Assembly (NCBI RefSeq): GCF_039543225.1
Contig: NZ_BAABJI010000004.1
Span: 124,001 to 188,000, forward strand
Source of the DNA: Mucilaginibacter defluvii
GTDB taxonomy: Bacteria; Bacteroidota; Bacteroidia; Sphingobacteriales; Sphingobacteriaceae
DNA length: 64,000 bases
Reading direction: 5' to 3'
In this document: piece after piece, positions 54,348 to 62,599 of the stretch
How the letters are laid out: every line of letters starts with the position of its first letter
Numbering within the stretch: position 1 is the first letter of the stretch
Notes under the pieces: generated by a model
What the model saw: the letters and a program-made list of their open reading frames with translations, nothing else
Told to the model about the DNA's origin: nothing
The model's database searches: none
Made by a program: the position numbers and the translations under genes

Positions 54348-55445
54348 TTACAGCGGCAACTCCGATGTCTTTAAAAACTTTACCTGGAAAAGCTTGTCCC
54401 AGTTTTTGCCGGTTACAAATATCCGTTTACCCTTGGTATCATAAGCTATACCGTTAAGCACGTCGGCATTGGCGTTGCGCTTCTCTTTTGGGTACAGGCT
54501 GCTCATGTCAATTTTTGCTAATACGGCGCCCGTTTTAGGGTCGATAACTAAAATATCATCACTTAAGTAAACATTAGCGTACAGTTTACCGTCAATATAT
54601 TCCAGTTCGTTAACCTGGTCAATTTGTTTTTCATTGTCGTAAACATTTATGGCGCCGATCTGGTGGTAGTCGTTCTTATCCAAAAATAAAATACTGTTGC
54701 TGCCATCGGTGTTGTAAATCTTCTCGCCGTCAAAGCATAAGCCCCAGCCTTCGGTGCCGGCGGTGTAGCTAAAGGTTTTTAACAGTTTGAACGATTTTTT
54801 ATCATACACATAGCCAATCTTTTCCTTGTAAGTAAGCTGTACTATTTTATCGCCAACTATGGTGATGCCTTCGGCAAAAACTTTTGGGTCAACCATGGCT
54901 TGTTGTACTACTTTTCCGGTGTTCAGGTCAACCCTGCGCAGGCTCGACTGGCCGGTTACATCTTCACCTTCCGGTGGGGTAAGATAACCGCCATCGCTTT
55001 CAAACAGAAACCCATCATGGTACTCCAACCCCTCGGTGTATGATGAGGTATCATGCGGATAAACTTTCTCTACCTTAAAAGTATAAACATCCGGCGCTTT
55101 GGCAGCCAGTAAAACTACATTGCTGGTAACCTCCCGGCTTTTACCACCGGTAAATACGTTGGCGGTAATTACCTTGTTGCCCAACGGCATACCATCGGTT
55201 TTAACCACAACGGCGGCGGTATCTTTACGTGAGCCGATACGCAGCGTATCCAGCATATACACTACCGAGTCGATGCTCGTACCTTCTGGCAGGTTAACTT
55301 TAACAGCAAGTTCTTTACCACTGTTAATGCTGGTACCGGCTTCCGGGCTTAAGGTAATGTCGGCAGTTTTTGGTTTATCATCACCGCAGCTTGCTGCGGC
55401 CAGCAGCACTGCTCCGGCTAAAAAAAGTTTAAGTCGTTTGTTCAT
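54348..55445 (-). CDS. Glutaminyl-peptide cyclotransferase (beta-propeller type), lipoprotein
   Basis: The 365-residue lipoprotein (lipobox LAAASC) has an N-terminal Ig-like part of ~110 residues and a C-terminal plant/bacterial-type glutaminyl cyclase beta-propeller. Typical segments are HDTSSYTEGLEYHDGFLFESDG, LRRVDLNTGKVVQQ, FAEGITIVGDKIVQLTYKE and NELEYIDGKLYANVYLSDDILVIDP. The enzyme cyclises N-terminal Gln to pyroglutamate, which is common on type IX- and Sec-exported proteins in Bacteroidota after signal cleavage at Q. The ATG at 55445 is preferred over a TTG at 55454. It lies 5 bp after yraN. Confidence 0.88.
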   Translation of the reverse strand: MNKRLKLFLAGAVLLAAASCGDDKPKTADITLSPEAGTSINSGKELAVKVNLPEGTSIDSVVYMLDTLRIGSRKDTAAVVVKTDGMPLGNKVITANVFTGGKSREVTSNVVLLAAKAPDVYTFKVEKVYPHDTSSYTEGLEYHDGFLFESDGGYLTPPEGEDVTGQSSLRRVDLNTGKVVQQAMVDPKVFAEGITIVGDKIVQLTYKEKIGYVYDKKSFKLLKTFSYTAGTEGWGLCFDGEKIYNTDGSNSILFLDKNDYHQIGAINVYDNEKQIDQVNELEYIDGKLYANVYLSDDILVIDPKTGAVLAKIDMSSLYPKEKRNANADVLNGIAYDTKGKRIFVTGKNWDKLFQVKFLKTSELPL

Positions 55446-55450
55446 AAGTA

Positions 55451-55819
55451 TCAATCAGCAGATGGCCAAAAGGCATCTTCAATATGTTTTAACGTATAAT
55501 TCCCGCTTTTATTAAACAGTACCGAAATTATATCAAAACGCACATCGCCCTGGTGATTTGTTATGTAGATGTATTCGTCGGCAGCGTGCGCCATCAGGCG
55601 TTGCTTGCGGCTGTCAACAAAATCTTCGGGCGCTCCAAAACCGGTTCCGGTACGGGTTTTAACCTCGGCAAATATAATCACCCTGTCTTTATAAGCGATC
55701 AGGTCAATTTCGGCCTTGCCATAGGTCCAGTTCTCATCCAGTATTTCATAACCCATATTTTCCAGATAAGTTTTGGCCAATGTTTCGCCCCGGCGACCTA
55801 ATTCGAGGTGTAAAGCCAT
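55451..55819 (-). CDS. yraN: YraN (UPF0102) endonuclease-like protein
   Basis: The 122-residue protein has the RecB-like nuclease fold of the YraN family: RRGETLAKTYLENMGYEILDENWTYGKAEIDLIAYKD and IIFAEVKTRTG give the E/D-ExK active-site pattern. Function is unclear; a role in DNA repair or Holliday junction handling is suspected. Its start overlaps the dnaG stop by one base, so the two are co-transcribed. Confidence 0.92.
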   Translation of the reverse strand: MALHLELGRRGETLAKTYLENMGYEILDENWTYGKAEIDLIAYKDRVIIFAEVKTRTGTGFGAPEDFVDSRKQRLMAHAADEYIYITNHQGDVRFDIISVLFNKSGNYTLKHIEDAFWPSAD

Positions 55820-57780
55820 TATTTGAGAATTACCGAACCCAGATAATCAGATATATGCTTTTCAACCTTTTTCATGCGCATGTACTGGTTAAGTAATATT
55901 TCCTGATCTTGTTCGCCGGGGGTGTTTTGCAGTTCCTTGCGCAGGTTTTCCAATATCTGGGCAACCTTATGTTTTTTAAGATGGAATATTGCGCCCAGTA
56001 TGGTGGCTTTCATATTCGCCTGTTCATCAGGTACGGCTATTCTGTGCATCTCGTACCAGTTCTCGCTGAGCGTATAACGCGATGCCAGCATGGTTACCGT
56101 AAGGTCAACAATATCTTTATCCGCATGGTGAATGTAATGCTGCTCTTCGGGTAATACGCCATTTTCAACATTGGCCCGGTAGTCTTCTACAAAAGCCTTG
56201 CAGGCAGTATTATCAAAAGTAACATCGCTCAGCTCGGCTATCATAAACGGCCCGATGTAGGTATTGGCGATGCCGTCCCAATCAATCATGCGGTTACCGT
56301 AAAGTAGTAGCAGCCGGATGATTTCACGTTCCTGAGTATAAGCTTCTTCTCTTTTTTCGGTAGATGGAGCGGCTGTTATGCCCGGCTCATCAAAAAACAA
56401 ATCTTCTGGCGGCGTATCGGGGTGCTGCGATGCACGCTGATTTTGATTGTATTGCTGCTGCGAATCTTTTTTAGCCTTGGTAAGGCGCATTTTATTCAAT
56501 TCAGACAAAAGCGCACGCTCATCTATCTGCATTATGTGGCTGCACTCCTTAACAAATACCGATGCCTTTATAGAATCAGGTATTTTGGCGATGCTCTCCA
56601 CTATTTCGCGTATCACCCCGGCCTTACGGATCGGGTCATTACCGGCCTCTTTTAGCAGGATGCCGGTTTTATACAGTATAAAGTCTTTTTTATTTTGATC
56701 GATGTAGGTTTTGAAAGCATTGGTGCCTACGCTACGCACGTACGAGTCGGGGTCGTGCCCGTCCGGAAAGGACACAACTTTTACGTTTAGCCCCTCTTCC
56801 AATATCATATCCAGCCCGCGTAACGAAGCTTTGATGCCTGCCGCGTCGCCATCGTACAATATGGTTACGTTTTTGGTAAAACGGCCTATCAGCCTGATCT
56901 GTTCAACGGTTAGCGATGTGCCTGATGAGGCCACCACATTCTCGATACCCGCCTGATGAACCGATAATACATCGGCATACCCTTCAACCAGGTAGCAGTT
57001 ATCCTCATCGCGAATAGCCTTTTTTGCAAAGTAAAGGCCATATAAAACGCTCGATTTATGGTATATCTCCGACTCGGGAGAGTTTACATATTTGGGTACG
57101 CTTTTATCGCTTTTAAGGGTACGGCCGCCAAAGGCAATCACCCGGCCGGTAAAGCCATGTATCGGGAACATTACGCGGCCGCGGTAACGGTCGTACATGC
57201 TGCCGTTGTCGCGCTTAACAGACAAGCCGGTTTCTTCCAGAAATTGCGCCTGGTAGCCCTCTTTTATAGCTGCCGAGGTAAACGCTTCCCACTGGTCGGG
57301 CGAGTAACCCAGTTCAAACTTGCGGATAGTTTCGGACGTAAAGCCGCGTTCCTTAAAGTAACTCAGGCCAATACTTTGTCCCTCGTCAGTTTCCCACATG
57401 CTGTCCTGAAAAAACTTTGCCGCGAAGCCCGACACGATCATCAAACTTTCGCGGTGGTTGGCTTCTTCACGGTTTTCGTTCGTATCAACCGTTTCTTCAA
57501 CCTCGATACCGTACTTCTTGGCCAGCCATTTGAGCGCTTCCGGATAAGTGAACTTTTCGTGCTCCATTAAAAAAGTAATGGCCGAGCCACCCTTTGATGA
57601 CGAAAAGTCCTTGAAAATGCCCTTAGCAGGCGAAACCGTGAATGACGGCGTACGCTCGTTACTGAACGGCGACAGGCCGATGTAGTTAGCCCCGCGCTTT
57701 TTTAACTGCACAAAATCACCTATCACCTCCACAATGTCGGTGGCTTCCATTATTCTGTCAACGGTAGCTTTGGTAATCAT
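55819..57780 (-). CDS. dnaG: DNA primase with a zinc-less zinc-binding domain
   Basis: The 653-residue primase makes RNA primers for replication. The TOPRIM core is intact (YLVEGYADVLSVHQAG, ILYDGDAAGIKAS), and the DnaB-binding C-terminal region is present. At the N-terminal zinc-binding domain, the usual GLCPFH ... CFGC becomes GLSPFS (Ser37, Ser40) and DFSS (Asp58, Ser61), so all four presumed zinc ligands are replaced, while PSFTVSP and GKGG/SKGG are kept. The ATG at 57780 is preferred over a TTG at 57795. A TACCTTTG box is 12 bases upstream. Confidence 0.95.
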   Translation of the reverse strand: MITKATVDRIMEATDIVEVIGDFVQLKKRGANYIGLSPFSNERTPSFTVSPAKGIFKDFSSSKGGSAITFLMEHEKFTYPEALKWLAKKYGIEVEETVDTNENREEANHRESLMIVSGFAAKFFQDSMWETDEGQSIGLSYFKERGFTSETIRKFELGYSPDQWEAFTSAAIKEGYQAQFLEETGLSVKRDNGSMYDRYRGRVMFPIHGFTGRVIAFGGRTLKSDKSVPKYVNSPESEIYHKSSVLYGLYFAKKAIRDEDNCYLVEGYADVLSVHQAGIENVVASSGTSLTVEQIRLIGRFTKNVTILYDGDAAGIKASLRGLDMILEEGLNVKVVSFPDGHDPDSYVRSVGTNAFKTYIDQNKKDFILYKTGILLKEAGNDPIRKAGVIREIVESIAKIPDSIKASVFVKECSHIMQIDERALLSELNKMRLTKAKKDSQQQYNQNQRASQHPDTPPEDLFFDEPGITAAPSTEKREEAYTQEREIIRLLLLYGNRMIDWDGIANTYIGPFMIAELSDVTFDNTACKAFVEDYRANVENGVLPEEQHYIHHADKDIVDLTVTMLASRYTLSENWYEMHRIAVPDEQANMKATILGAIFHLKKHKVAQILENLRKELQNTPGEQDQEILLNQYMRMKKVEKHISDYLGSVILK

Positions 57781-57792
57781 AGTAACGAATTG

Positions 57793-57800
57793 CAAAGGTA
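57793..57800 (-). promoter_or_regulatory. Putative -7 box of dnaG-yraN
   Basis: The reverse strand reads TACCTTTG (TAnnTTTG), 12 bases before the dnaG ATG, so the leader would be only a few bases. Confidence 0.4.
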
Positions 57801-57822
57801 GGGCAAATGTGCCGACTTTAAA

Positions 57823-58683
57823 TTAAGAAATTTTTGCTGATCTGCTTTTCAAAAAAGTAATGGCGATACCGCCAAGCACAATCAGGCTGCCGATGATCTC
57901 GGTAAGGCCCAGCTTTTCGTGCAGTATAATAGCGGCTAATATGCCGGTAACCACCGTTTGGCTTAGCAGGGTGATAGATACTTTAGTAGGTGGCAAAAAT
58001 TTGATGGCGTAGTTAATGGTGATCCAACCGGCCAGCTGGCAAATAAGGCCGGTAGCTAAGAAATACAGCCAGGTATCCGCCGGAAAATTGACCAGGTTAT
58101 GCCCGCCACCTATGCGCAACGCCAGCAAAAACACCATTGATGCCAACATGTTATAAAACATAAACGTAAGCGTATTTACACGCTGCAATACGCCTTTACT
58201 GGTAACAATATATAGTGAGTAAAAAAAGCTGGCCAGCACGGCAAGCATTACGCCCTCGTTAATATGCAGTGCAATAATATTACGATAACCCACCAGCACT
58301 ACCATGCCGGCAATGGCGATGATGGTTCCTACCCAAAACAATTTACCGGTTTGCTTGCGTAGTATAAAAAAGCTGATAAGCCCTACCCAAACCGGCGCCA
58401 GGTTAGCCAGCAAGGTTGATACCGTGGCGCTTATTTTTAATATGGAGATGTTCCATACAGCAATATCAGCCGCGAAGATGATACCGCATATCAGCGTGAT
58501 CAGCAAATCCCTGGTTGAAATTTTCAGCATCCCTTTTATAACACAGTACGGCAGCAGGAAAATCCAGGCCATAAAAATGCGGTAAAAAGCTGCGGTAATG
58601 GCAGGCTCGGCGGCAAGCTTTACAAATATGGGCGAGAACGAGATGAATATAATGCCTAATGCCAGGCTTGCCTTCGGGTTCAT
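57823..58683 (-). CDS. EamA-family (DMT) transporter
   Basis: The 286-residue protein has about ten membrane helices in two EamA repeats, with ILVGYRN and NVQALLS-like family spacing. Segments such as ALGIIFISFSPIFVKLAAEPAITAAFYRIFMAWI at the start and LLSQTVVTGILAAIILHEKLGLTEIIGSLIVLGGIAITFLKSR at the end (described here only by these landmarks, HEKLGLTEIIGS being diagnostic) place it in the drug/metabolite superfamily. The ATG at 58683 is preferred to an upstream ATG at 58737. Substrate unknown. Confidence 0.88.
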   Translation of the reverse strand: MNPKASLALGIIFISFSPIFVKLAAEPAITAAFYRIFMAWIFLLPYCVIKGMLKISTRDLLITLICGIIFAADIAVWNISILKISATVSTLLANLAPVWVGLISFFILRKQTGKLFWVGTIIAIAGMVVLVGYRNIIALHINEGVMLAVLASFFYSLYIVTSKGVLQRVNTLTFMFYNMLASMVFLLALRIGGGHNLVNFPADTWLYFLATGLICQLAGWITINYAIKFLPPTKVSITLLSQTVVTGILAAIILHEKLGLTEIIGSLIVLGGIAITFLKSRSAKIS

Positions 58684-58704
58684 AACACGGATGCGTAACA
58701 GCGG

Positions 58705-58712
58705 CAAACTTA
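58705..58712 (-). promoter_or_regulatory. Putative -7 box of the EamA gene
   Basis: The reverse strand reads TAAGTTTG (TAnnTTTG), 21 bases before the ATG at 58683. This supports that start over the upstream ATG at 58737. Confidence 0.35.
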
Positions 58713-58878
58713 ACAAAATTAAACGGTGACATGGCATATAAGGTAGCGCGGCCGGTATACCCTTTCTTTACCGTGCGGATGACACGTAGTAACCTTAATG
58801 GTTTATAACTAACCTATTAGCGTGGGCGCAGGCATACTAAATGTAAAATACGGGCTGTCAAATCTCAAATCAAATTCA

Positions 58879-58886
58879 TAAGTTTG
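58879..58886 (+). promoter_or_regulatory. Putative -7 box of efp
   Basis: TAAGTTTG (TAnnTTTG) lies 18 bases before the efp ATG at 58905. No clear -33 TTG is at the right spacing. Confidence 0.4.
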
Positions 58887-58904
58887 CGCCTCAAATATTT
58901 TTTT

Positions 58905-59468
58905 ATGGCTAAGGCATCTGATATAAAGAACGGCAATATATTACGCTTTAACGGTGAGTTATTGCAGGTTGAAGAGTTTTTACACCGTACACCGGGCAAC
59001 TTACGCGCTTTTTACCAGGCACGTATGCGCAACGTAAAAACCGGCAAACTGGTTGAATACCGTTTCCGTACGGACGAAGAGGTTACGATTGCCCGTGTTG
59101 AAACCAGCGATTACCAATACCTGTACGAGGATGGCGAGTTTTTGGTGGTGATGGACAATACATCATACGAGCAATTTAACATACCGAAAGCCCTTTTCGG
59201 CCCGGCGGTACGTTTCCTGAAAGAAGGTGTTAATGTAATTGTAGCCTTTGAAAGCGATGAGCCGATAATGGCACAGCTACCATCATCAGCCGAGCTTGAA
59301 ATTACCTATACCGAGCCGGCCGTTAAAGGTGATACCTCAACCAACGCCCTTAAAAGCGCTACCGTTGAAACCGGCGCAGAAATTCGTGTGCCTCTATTCA
59401 TCAACATTGGCGATAAAGTTAAGGTTGATACTGCTACCGGCGCTTATGTTGAGCGTGTTAAAAGCTAA
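58905..59468 (+). CDS. efp: Elongation factor P with Asn in place of the modified Lys
   Basis: The 187-residue protein has the three EF-P domains: KOW-like N-terminus, S1/OB middle and C-terminal OB domain (TNALKSATVETGAEIRVPLFINIGDKVKVDT). EF-P rescues ribosomes stalled on polyproline. The loop that enters the peptidyl-transferase centre, PGKG in E. coli with modified Lys34, reads PGNL here, so the tip residue is Asn32. A Lys is absent from the near loop as well (HRTPGNLRAF). The ATG at 58905 follows a TAnnTTTG box by 18 bases; a TTG at 58884 is less likely. Confidence 0.95.
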   Translation: MAKASDIKNGNILRFNGELLQVEEFLHRTPGNLRAFYQARMRNVKTGKLVEYRFRTDEEVTIARVETSDYQYLYEDGEFLVVMDNTSYEQFNIPKALFGPAVRFLKEGVNVIVAFESDEPIMAQLPSSAELEITYTEPAVKGDTSTNALKSATVETGAEIRVPLFINIGDKVKVDTATGAYVERVKS

Positions 59469-59491
59469 TTGTCAATTCAATAATATTATAC

Positions 59492-59523
59492 AAATGCCTT
59501 CATTATCATGAGGGCATTTTTTA
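59492..59523 (+). terminator. Terminator of efp
   Basis: A 10-bp stem (AAATGCCTTC, eight-base loop, GAGGGCATTT, one G-T pair) is followed by a T run, 23 bp after the efp stop. Confidence 0.8.
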
Positions 59524-59560
59524 TTTTGGAGCCTTAAACAAATCACATAAAATAAACTGA

Positions 59561-59938
59561 ATGGGACTTTTTTCGAGCCTTTTGGGTAATGCCGGTGTGG
59601 CTAACCCCGACGAGTTAAATAAAGAATACGCCAACCTGCTAACCGAGGGTGAACACATTGAAATTGGCTTTAAGCTGATCCGCGACGTATTCATCTTTAC
59701 CAACAAGCGCCTGATACTGGTCGATAAGCAAGGCATAACAGGCAGTAAGGTAGAATACATTTCAATCGCTTACAAAAGCATTTCGAGGTTCAGCGTTCAA
59801 ACCTCCGGGCATTTTGACCTGGATGCCGAATTACGCATCTGGATCTCGGGCGAAGTTCAGCCCAGCCTTACTAAAAAATTCAACAAGCAGGTTAACGTGT
59901 ACGATCTGCAGCGTATACTCGCGCAGCACGTATTGTAG
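59561..59938 (+). CDS. PH-domain (bacterial PH, YvbH-like) protein
   Basis: The 125-residue protein has a single bacterial pleckstrin-homology-like domain: FIFTNKRLILVDKQGITGSKVEYISIAYKSISRFSVQTSG and LDAELRIWISG are the signature strands, given by those landmarks. The family (PF08000-type) is common in bacteria, with no established function. It is cytosolic or membrane-associated. It is convergent with the AI-2E-family gene. Confidence 0.85.
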   Translation: MGLFSSLLGNAGVANPDELNKEYANLLTEGEHIEIGFKLIRDVFIFTNKRLILVDKQGITGSKVEYISIAYKSISRFSVQTSGHFDLDAELRIWISGEVQPSLTKKFNKQVNVYDLQRILAQHVL

Positions 59939-59946
59939 TATTCAAG

Positions 59947-59978
59947 CACAGATCGGGCTTATTCCAGTTCGATCTGTG
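59947..59978. terminator. Hairpin between the PH-domain and AI-2E-family genes
   Basis: A perfect 9-bp stem (CACAGATCG at 59947-59955, CGATCTGTG at 59970-59978) overlaps the end of the AI-2E gene. No T run follows on either strand, so its role as terminator is tentative. Confidence 0.4.
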
Positions 59979-61020
59979 TATCTTCTGTTTGCCGTTTTAC
60001 ATAAAGCTCATCAATCAACACAATTACTACGGCCAGTATCGGCGTAGCCAACAATATACCCAGTACGCCCGATAAGGTACCCATCAGCACCTGGCTGATA
60101 ATGGTAAGCGCAGGAGGCAGGTCGATCATCTTTTTCTGCACCATCGGGGTAATAATATTACTCTCCAGGGTTTGTATCAAAATATACATTACCGCTACAA
60201 TAATTGCGGTATTCGTGCTATCCAGAAAACCAAGCAGCACCGCGGGCACCATGGCCATCAGCGGACCAAAATTCGGTATAAAATTAAGCAAGCCTGCCAG
60301 TAACGCTAAAGTTAATGCCATAGGTATTCCGATTATACTCAAGCCGGTAAAAGTTAATGTGGCAATAAGACACATGGCCAACAGCATACCCTTCATCCAG
60401 CCTTTCAGCACAAAGCTTAACCGGTCCATAACCGCATGAGCCTGCGCTTTTGCCGGTGGTGGTACCAACTTTATGATGCCATTTTTGTATAATGACGGGG
60501 CCGAGGTAAAGAATATACCGAGGAATAATATAATATACAAATCGCCTAATACGCCGAAACTGGTGCTGAAAAAGCTCTGCGCCGTAGTCATCAGTTTTGT
60601 TGAATCGTAACTGGATGCCTTTTCCACAATCTTAGCGCCCCAGGTGGTTTGCTGCAATTTTGACTGTGCTGCTTTTACTACTTTAGGGAATTCATCACTC
60701 AACGAGGCAACCTGGTGCTGTATGGTATTACCCATAAACCAAAACAATGTGCCTAATAAAGCAAACGTTCCTAATACGGATATAATTACACATGGAGCGC
60801 GTTTCCAGTGCGTTAACCGCTGTATCATATCAGCGAAGCCATGAAAAAATACCGCTATCAGCGAACCGGCAAAAACCATCAGCAGCACGTTAAAGGCTAC
60901 CCGTAGTATCAATATCAGGCAAACGGAAAGCGCCAGTATACCTACCACTATCCATACCTTATGTGCAAATGAAAGTTCCTGATCCGTTTTACCTATCGGC
61001 CTGTGTCGAGGTTCTACCAT
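59959..61020 (-). CDS. AI-2E-family (PerM/TqsA-like) transporter
   Basis: The 353-residue protein has about eight helices with the AI-2E transporter pattern: LNFIPNFGPLMAMVPAVLLGFLD, LIQTLESNIITPMVQKKMIDLPPALTIISQVLMG. The N-terminal LLMVFAGSLIAVFFHGFADMIQR and a large soluble loop (residues ~90-190) are typical. Substrates are known for few members (AI-2 or sodium/proton exchange), so no specific role is given. Confidence 0.88.
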   Translation of the reverse strand: MVEPRHRPIGKTDQELSFAHKVWIVVGILALSVCLILILRVAFNVLLMVFAGSLIAVFFHGFADMIQRLTHWKRAPCVIISVLGTFALLGTLFWFMGNTIQHQVASLSDEFPKVVKAAQSKLQQTTWGAKIVEKASSYDSTKLMTTAQSFFSTSFGVLGDLYIILFLGIFFTSAPSLYKNGIIKLVPPPAKAQAHAVMDRLSFVLKGWMKGMLLAMCLIATLTFTGLSIIGIPMALTLALLAGLLNFIPNFGPLMAMVPAVLLGFLDSTNTAIIVAVMYILIQTLESNIITPMVQKKMIDLPPALTIISQVLMGTLSGVLGILLATPILAVVIVLIDELYVKRQTEDTQIELE

Positions 61021-61107
61021 GTTATATATCTATATCCTATCAAATACTTTTTAAATTGTATTTGTTTTCGGCCGATACGCTTTTTATTCCTTAGCAGAAT
61101 AACGGAT

Positions 61108-61146
61108 AAACAAACAGGGCAGCTATGTTGGCTGCCCTGTTTGTTT
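61108..61146 (-). terminator. Terminator of the MFS transporter gene
   Basis: A perfect 16-bp stem (61108-61123 and 61131-61146, seven-base loop) overlaps the end of the MFS gene. On the reverse strand the stem ends GTTTGTTT followed by AT-rich sequence. Confidence 0.8.
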
Positions 61147-62425
61147 ATGATAAAGCCTCGTTAAGGCTCTCGGCCTGTTGCACTGCAGGTGGCGCGGTGG
61201 GTTTGTTTTTAATCATTACGCTTACCCGGTAAACCATGTACAGGCAAAGCACTATTGCAATACATACCACGTAGCCCAAAACATCATAATGCTGCAAAGG
61301 CCCATGTTTATGCGGCTGGGTAACAATTAAACCGGCACACAGGGCGGCAATACCACCGGCCATTTGCTGCAATGACGAATTAACGCTCATGAACGCGCCG
61401 CGGTCAATCATTTCGGGTATAGCCGTTGTAAGCGCGGTTGATGGGATAATGCGCCCCATAATGCCGATAAACATGATCATGTTTAATACCACTACTTCCC
61501 ACAGCGGCACCCTCGGCAACTGGGTATAAATCAGTATCATCACGACAGCCAGCGCGGAGCCTGCGGCAAAGAGCTTGAATTTGTCGTATCTGTCACTTAA
61601 TTTACCAATCATCGGCATAATGATGATGGATGCCAGGCCACTGCATAAAAACACCGTTGGCAATTGTGCTTGTGAAATACCAATATTGTTAATAAGATAA
61701 GCACTTCCGAAAGGCATCATCATAAACCCGCCTATTGAAAGGAAGGCCGTGGCTAAAAAACCGGTTTGATACTTGCGGTTGGCGATGGCATGCCACAAAT
61801 GCAAAAATGGATTAGTATCTTTTTGTAACCCGATATGTGTAGTTACCGGCTGCATACGCAAAAACACCGTAAGGCCGATAACAATCGCTAAAAACACAAT
61901 CATGATGAAGGGTGCATGCCACCCCCATTTGTTAGCAAAGTACAGCCCAACAGGTATACCCAGCACCTGGCTGGCGGCAAAGCCCATTTGCACCACGCCC
62001 ATTACCCGGCCACGCTGGTTAATCTCGAATACATCTGTAACAACGGCTAATGATATAGCGCCGATAACGCCGCCAAACAAGCCGGTGAAAATACGTGCGC
62101 CAAGCAGCATCCAGTAACTATTGGCCAGGCCGCAGCACAACGTGCCGATGATAAAGCCGGTATAAAAGAAAAGCAATAGCTTTTTACGGTCAAATTTGTC
62201 GGCAAATCCCGCGGCCAGCAAGCCCGATGCGCCGGCACTGAAAGCGTATGATGATACCACCATACCGAACCGCGACGGCGTCATATCCAACGATTTCATC
62301 AGGATATCACCCAGCGGGGAAAGCACCATAAAATCAAGCACTACGGTAAATTGCAGTAAGGCCAGCAGAGCGATAAGTAATTTTTGATAAGCGGTAAATG
62401 TTACCGCTGTTTTATCAGGTTTCAT
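61145..62425 (-). CDS. MFS transporter (DHA1-like)
   Basis: The 426-residue protein has 12 helices. Diagnostic segments are GLLAAGFADKFDRKKLLLFFYTGF (loop 2-3 motif), GRVMGVVQMGFAASQVLGIPVGLYFANKWGWHAPFIMIV (helix 5 antiporter region) and GKLSDRYDKFKLF between the halves. This suits a drug-proton antiporter or sugar exporter of the DHA1 group. No regulator or adaptor is next to it. Confidence 0.9.
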   Translation of the reverse strand: MKPDKTAVTFTAYQKLLIALLALLQFTVVLDFMVLSPLGDILMKSLDMTPSRFGMVVSSYAFSAGASGLLAAGFADKFDRKKLLLFFYTGFIIGTLCCGLANSYWMLLGARIFTGLFGGVIGAISLAVVTDVFEINQRGRVMGVVQMGFAASQVLGIPVGLYFANKWGWHAPFIMIVFLAIVIGLTVFLRMQPVTTHIGLQKDTNPFLHLWHAIANRKYQTGFLATAFLSIGGFMMMPFGSAYLINNIGISQAQLPTVFLCSGLASIIIMPMIGKLSDRYDKFKLFAAGSALAVVMILIYTQLPRVPLWEVVVLNMIMFIGIMGRIIPSTALTTAIPEMIDRGAFMSVNSSLQQMAGGIAALCAGLIVTQPHKHGPLQHYDVLGYVVCIAIVLCLYMVYRVSVMIKNKPTAPPAVQQAESLNEALS

Positions 62426-62599
62426 TTGTTTATGCGTTTAACCATCTGACAAGGCTTATTGAGTACTATCGCCATGCCGATGATAGCTTGTTCAGGTTTA
62501 TTGACGAATGATTTACGGAAAGATTTTCAAACACCCTAAATTTTCGCGCTTTCGTAATTAAATACACACGTTCATACTTTAAATATTTTTAGCATGATT

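Noticed and set aside
61108..61146. Perfect 16-bp palindrome as an attachment or recombination site
   Set aside because: It overlaps the stop of the MFS gene and ends in T-rich sequence, so a terminator explains it.
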